DNA from: Pseudomonadota bacterium
Lineage (GTDB): Bacteria > Pseudomonadota > Gammaproteobacteria > Burkholderiales > Burkholderiaceae_C
Direction of reading: 5' to 3'
Length of the DNA: 17,674 bases
NCBI GenBank assembly: GCA_023422975.1
Contig: JAFAGF010000211.1
Coordinates: forward strand, 1 to 17,674
Position numbers and translations under genes: made by a program. Position 1 is the stretch's first letter; every line of letters starts with the position of its first letter. Shown here piece by piece: positions 14,220 through 17,674 of the stretch. Below the pieces are notes generated by a model. The model did no database searches. It saw only the letters and a list, made by a program, of their open reading frames with translations, and had not been told where the DNA came from.

Positions 14220-15884
14220 TCAATCGCTCTCGAAGTAACGCGTCACGCGCGGTGGCGCATCCAGCACGTGAAAGGACAGCTTGCGCTCGCGCAATGCCAC
14301 GTCGGCGGCGGTCACGCGGTCAAAGCGGCGCAGGTGCTCCACCCACGAAGCATCCACAATCTCTTCGATGTAGCGCTCGGGCCGCTCCATGCTATGCAGC
14401 AAGCGCCACTGCAACGCGCCTTGGCGCAGGCGGCTGCTGCGGCTGGCCTGCATCAACGTACGAAAGCGTTTGGCCTTGGCGGGGTTGATGATGAATTCAA
14501 TGTGCACCACCACCCGCCCCTCTTCGGGCTGGCTGTGGCGCGGTGGCGTCCAGGCCTTGGAGGGGCTGAGGTCTTCCAGCACCTGGCGGTCGGCAAACAC
14601 GCGCTGCACGATCAACATGCACAGCACGCCGGTGGCTGCGGCGGCCATCAGGCTGGTGGGCACCGAAGTGAGCGATGCCACCTTGCCCCACAGCGCCGCG
14701 CCCAGGGCGGTGCCCCCCATGATGGACATTTGGTAGGCTGCCATGCCGCGCGCACGCACCCAGTTGGGCAAGGCCATCTGGGCTTTGACGGCCAGCGCGT
14801 TGGCGGTGGACAGCAGCGACAAGCCCGCCACCATCATGCAAAAAATGGCCAGGGGCAGGTTGGGCGACAGTGCCACCCCTACCGTGGCGGTGGCTTGCAG
14901 GCAGGAGCCGGTCAGCACCAGGGCATCACCAGACAGCGCCTGACGGATGCGCGGCAAGAAGGCCGCGCCAATGATGGCGCCGGCGCCCATCGACGCCAGC
15001 AGCACCGTGAACACGCCCGCGCCGCTGATAAAGCCAATGCCGTCAAAGCGCTTGGCCGTCAGCGGCAGCAGGGCCATGATGGCCGTGGACATAAAGAAGA
15101 ACGCCACCGTGCGCGCAATCACGGCGCGCATGCGCGGTGACTCTTTGATGAACTGCAGGCCCACGCGCATGGCACTGGGCAGGCGCTCGCGCCCCAGTGG
15201 GTTGGTGGTGGGCGGTGTGCGTTGCCAGCGCAGCAAGATCAGGCCCGCCACCACTGATAGCAACGCATTCAGCACAAACACCCACAGCGTGCCCGCGCTG
15301 GCAATCACCGCACCTGCCACCAGTGGGCCCACGATGCGCGAGGCATTCATTGCCACCCCGCTGAGCGCCATGGCTGACGGCAGCAGTGGCTTGCTGACCA
15401 CCTCAGGCATCAAGGCCGAGAACACCGGCCAGCGCATGGCCATGCCAATGCCGTTGGCAAACGTGAGTGCCAGCAGCAACGGTGCACTCATCAGATCGAA
15501 AGCCAAGGCCGCACACAGCAGCAGCGCCACCGCAGCCACCCAGAACTGCGTGAAGATGAAGTAGCGCCGGCGGTCCAGGATGTCGGCCAGCGCGCCGCTG
15601 GGCAACCCCAGTAAAAACACTGGCAGGGTGGAGGCGGTTTGCACCAAGGCCACCAGCACCGGCGAGGTGGTGAGCGAGGTCATCATCCACGCGGCGGCCA
15701 CGTCGTTCATCCAGACGCAGATGTTGGCCACCAGCGTCACGCTCCACAGCAAGCGGAAGGTGGGCGTGCGCAATGGTGCCCAGGTGGAGGTCACTTTGGC
15801 GGGCTGCGTTACGGGTGTGGCACCCGGCTCTTCAAGCAGGCGCCCTGAGGGCGAGGGGGGAATGGGGGCGTGCGGATCTGACAT
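14220..15884 (-). CDS. MFS exporter (EntS/MFS_3 type) with soluble C-terminal domain
   Basis: The 554-residue protein has a cytoplasmic Pro-rich N-terminus, about 11-12 hydrophobic segments between residues 40 and 430, and a soluble C-terminal domain of about 110 residues. The signature between the second and third helices (GALADILDRRRYF) and the segment RWPVFSALMPEVV place it in the MFS_3 / EntS group of proton-driven exporters. The tail (VVVHIEFIINPAKAKRFRTLM, later WVEHLRRFDRVTAADVALRE) looks like the ABM-type ferredoxin-like fold often fused to this group. The substrate is unknown. ATG at 15884 is preferred over GTG at 15887; no ribosome binding site is visible. It lies 84 bp downstream of an Lrp-type regulator on the same strand and may be co-transcribed with it. 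A terminator follows its stop. Confidence 0.88.
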   Translation of the reverse strand: MSDPHAPIPPSPSGRLLEEPGATPVTQPAKVTSTWAPLRTPTFRLLWSVTLVANICVWMNDVAAAWMMTSLTTSPVLVALVQTASTLPVFLLGLPSGALADILDRRRYFIFTQFWVAAVALLLCAALAFDLMSAPLLLALTFANGIGMAMRWPVFSALMPEVVSKPLLPSAMALSGVAMNASRIVGPLVAGAVIASAGTLWVFVLNALLSVVAGLILLRWQRTPPTTNPLGRERLPSAMRVGLQFIKESPRMRAVIARTVAFFFMSTAIMALLPLTAKRFDGIGFISGAGVFTVLLASMGAGAIIGAAFLPRIRQALSGDALVLTGSCLQATATVGVALSPNLPLAIFCMMVAGLSLLSTANALAVKAQMALPNWVRARGMAAYQMSIMGGTALGAALWGKVASLTSVPTSLMAAAATGVLCMLIVQRVFADRQVLEDLSPSKAWTPPRHSQPEEGRVVVHIEFIINPAKAKRFRTLMQASRSSRLRQGALQWRLLHSMERPERYIEEIVDASWVEHLRRFDRVTAADVALRERKLSFHVLDAPPRVTRYFESD

Positions 15885-15968
15885 CACCGCGAATTGTCAG
15901 GGCAGCGCCATTTTTTTGCAGGCCATCGCGGGGAGGCGACGGCACCATCGTGGGTGTCTATGCCGCGG

Positions 15969-16439
15969 CTACGGCGCTTTGGGCACGGGCGGCATGCTGG
16001 ATTTGACCTCGCCCAGCGAAAAACTGGTGTGCATGTCTTTCACATTGGGCAAATTCAGCAGCACGCTGCGTGTGAACTGCGAAAAACTTTCCAGGTCTTT
16101 GGCCACCACTTGCAGCTCGAACATGCCTTTGCCGCTGATGTAGTGGCAGGAGATGACCTCAGGAATGGCGCGGATGGCCTCTTCCATTTCGCGCGTGCGC
16201 GCACCCGTGCTGATTTCTGCATCAATGCGCACAAAAGCCAGCACCCCAAGGCCGATTTTCTGGCGGTCAATTTCGGCGTGGTAGCCCCGGATATAGCCCT
16301 CTTTTTCCAGCGTGCGCACCCGGCGCCAGCACGGCGCCGCAGACAGGCCCACGCGCTGGGCCAGCTCGGCGTTGGTCAAGCGCCCATCGGCTTGCAAGTG
16401 GGTGAGGATGGCGAGGTCAAACTTGTCCAAAGTATTCAC
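15969..16439 (-). CDS. Lrp/AsnC family transcriptional regulator
   Basis: The 156-residue regulator has an N-terminal winged helix-turn-helix at about 4-55 (LDKFDLAILTHLQADGRLTN, then LAQRVGLSAAPCWRRVRTLE) and a C-terminal ligand-binding RAM domain at about 62-145. Such proteins form dimers or octamers and usually respond to an amino acid. GTG at 16439 is the chosen start because AAGGGA lies 4 nt before it and the resulting length is normal. A TTG at 16472 would add 11 residues and has no ribosome binding site. It is divergent from an indolepyruvate oxidoreductase gene, so control of aromatic or branched amino acid breakdown and autoregulation are likely (inference from context). Confidence 0.94.
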   Translation of the reverse strand: MNTLDKFDLAILTHLQADGRLTNAELAQRVGLSAAPCWRRVRTLEKEGYIRGYHAEIDRQKIGLGVLAFVRIDAEISTGARTREMEEAIRAIPEVISCHYISGKGMFELQVVAKDLESFSQFTRSVLLNLPNVKDMHTSFSLGEVKSSMPPVPKAP

Positions 16440-16596
16440 GTTTTCCCTTGTTTGAGAAAGGATCTTGCGCAATCGTGGTCTTGATGGGCAAAAAAAGCAA
16501 TCACCTATCCGACACCCACTTCTACACTTGATTCAGGTCATCGCCCACATACAAAGCCACCAGCCCCGCGCATGGTGCATAGACAAGGAGACAACG
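16440..16596. promoter_or_regulatory. Divergent regulatory region, Lrp-type regulator / oxidoreductase
   Basis: The gap between the divergent genes holds a perfect 8-bp palindrome TTGCGCAA at 16465-16472, 26 nt upstream of the regulator start and a candidate operator. For the oxidoreductase, TTGATT (16528-16533) and TACAAA (16550-16555) with a 16-nt spacer form a passable sigma70 promoter. Its ribosome binding site AAGGAG is at 16585-16590. I see no second copy of TTGCGCAA, so the operator call is tentative. Confidence 0.4.
16444..16449 (-). promoter_or_regulatory. Ribosome binding site fixing the Lrp-type start
   Basis: AAGGGA on the minus strand lies 4 nt before the GTG at 16439. It decides in favour of this start over the TTG at 16472. 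Confidence 0.7.
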
Positions 16597-17674
16597 ATGA
16601 ACGCCCCACTGAACGATGCCGTGCGCCAAGCACTGGAGAACGTTTCTTTAGACGATAAATACACGCTGCAACGCGGCCGCGCCTTTATGAGCGGTGTGCA
16701 GGCACTGGTGCGCTTGCCCATGCTGCAGCGCCTGCGCGATGCCCAGCAAGGACTCAATACCGCGGGCTTTATCAGCGGCTACCGGGGCTCACCACTGGGC
16801 AGCTACGACCAGTCGCTGTGGGCCGCCAAAAAGCACCTGGAAGCGCAGCACATCGTATTTCAGCCCGGTGTGAACGAGGAACTGGCGGCCACGGCGCTGT
16901 GGGGCACGCAGCAGCTGGATCTGTACCCCGATGCCAAGCAGTTCGACGGGGTGTTTGGCATCTGGTACGGCAAAGGGCCGGGCGTAGACCGCTGCTCGGA
17001 CGTGTTCAAGCACGCCAATATGGCCGGCACGGCCCAGCATGGCGGCGTGATTGCGCTGGCGGGCGATGACCACATCAGCAAATCATCGACCGCCGCGCAC
17101 CAAAGCGACCATATTTTTAAAGCGTGTGGCACGCCAGTGTTCTTCCCGTCCAGCGTGCAAGAGATTCTGGACATGGGCTTGCACGCCTTTGCCATGAGCC
17201 GCTTTAGCGGGCTGTGGTCGGGCGTGAAAACGATTCAGGAGGTGGTGGAATCTTCCAGCAGCGTCTGGGTTGACCCCGACCGCGTACGCATCGTGTTGCC
17301 CGAAGACTTTGCCATGCCACCCGGCGGGTTGCACATTCGCTGGCCTGATGCACCGCTGGAGCAAGAAGCCCGTTTGATGCACCACAAGTGGTATGCCGCC
17401 CTGGCGTATGTGCGTGCCAACAAGCTGAACTACAACGTGGTGCAAGGCCCGCAGGACCGCTTTGGCATCATGGCCAGCGGCAAGGCCTACAACGATATGC
17501 GCCAAGCCTTGGTGGATCTGGGGCTGGACGATGCGACCTGCCAGCGCATCGGCATTCGCGTGCACAAGGTGAATGTGGTGTGGCCGCTGGAAGCCACCAT
17601 CACCCGCGAATTTGCACGCGGCCTGCAAGAGATTCTGGTGGTGGAAGAAAAGCGCCAGATCATCGAATACCAAG
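16597..17674 (+). CDS. Indolepyruvate ferredoxin oxidoreductase, N-terminal part
   Basis: Only the first 359 codons are in the window; the frame is open at the right edge. The sequence (GFISGYRGSPLGSYDQ at 58-72, then FQPGVNEELAATALWGTQQ, IWYGKGPGVDR and GDDHISKSSTAAHQSDH) matches the large fused indolepyruvate oxidoreductases of Proteobacteria, usually above 1,100 residues, which carry both subunits in one chain. They use thiamine diphosphate and iron-sulfur clusters to convert aryl or branched 2-oxo acids, from amino acid transamination, to acyl-CoA. The conserved Glu in NEELA (residues 93-97) may be the one that activates thiamine diphosphate. AAGGAG lies 6 nt before the ATG. The divergent Lrp-type regulator fits an amino acid degradation role. 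Confidence 0.92.
   Translation, partial: MNAPLNDAVRQALENVSLDDKYTLQRGRAFMSGVQALVRLPMLQRLRDAQQGLNTAGFISGYRGSPLGSYDQSLWAAKKHLEAQHIVFQPGVNEELAATALWGTQQLDLYPDAKQFDGVFGIWYGKGPGVDRCSDVFKHANMAGTAQHGGVIALAGDDHISKSSTAAHQSDHIFKACGTPVFFPSSVQEILDMGLHAFAMSRFSGLWSGVKTIQEVVESSSSVWVDPDRVRIVLPEDFAMPPGGLHIRWPDAPLEQEARLMHHKWYAALAYVRANKLNYNVVQGPQDRFGIMASGKAYNDMRQALVDLGLDDATCQRIGIRVHKVNVVWPLEATITREFARGLQEILVVEEKRQIIEYQ

Noticed and set aside
14151..15140. Plus-strand open frame of 329 codons opposite the MFS gene
   Set aside because: Extremely Gly/His/Gln/Arg-rich, antisense to membrane helices, and starting inside the terminator region.
1..17674. Defence system, mobile element, CRISPR array, tRNA or integration site
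   Set aside because: No direct repeat array, transposase, integrase, toxin-antitoxin or tRNA-like fold was seen; all large genes are housekeeping or common accessory families.

Overview
The window looks like ordinary core chromosome of a betaproteobacterium, most likely a member of the Comamonadaceae (Comamonas, Acidovorax or Delftia type). I base this on moderately GC-rich DNA, the glnE / yhdP / nitrilase order, the fused indolepyruvate oxidoreductase, and two intergenic palindromes of the CTAGCGCTTG...CAAGCGCTAG type, which I remember as common in that family (memory, not searched). I see no phage, insertion sequence, CRISPR array, tRNA or rRNA.

Left part (1-4297, minus strand): a rho-independent terminator at the edge, about 200 bp of structured gene-free DNA that may hold a small RNA or a 3' UTR, a degenerate HD-GYP-like protein with a nine-G tract near its 5' end, and glnE, the adenylyltransferase that controls glutamine synthetase.

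Middle (4298-11930, plus strand): a probable four-gene operon, yhdP (large AsmA-like envelope protein), a nitrilase-superfamily amidohydrolase (4-nt overlap), a membrane PAS histidine kinase and a FixJ-type response regulator (DctS/DctR-like). It ends at a strong bidirectional terminator.

Right part (11931-17674): a YiaD-like OmpA lipoprotein and a 42-residue single-pass membrane protein on the minus strand, head to head with the lytic transglycosylase mltA. The small gene and mltA start on the same CATG. After a second palindrome and terminator come an MFS exporter with a soluble C-terminal domain and an Lrp/AsnC regulator (both minus). The regulator is divergent from the start of an indolepyruvate ferredoxin oxidoreductase gene that runs off the window.

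Most genes have clear family assignments. The less expected signals are the G9 tract with frameshift potential, the shared start codon of the small protein and mltA, the paired palindromic elements beside convergent terminators, and a possible CU-rich small RNA at the left edge. I do not see a complete new multi-gene system.
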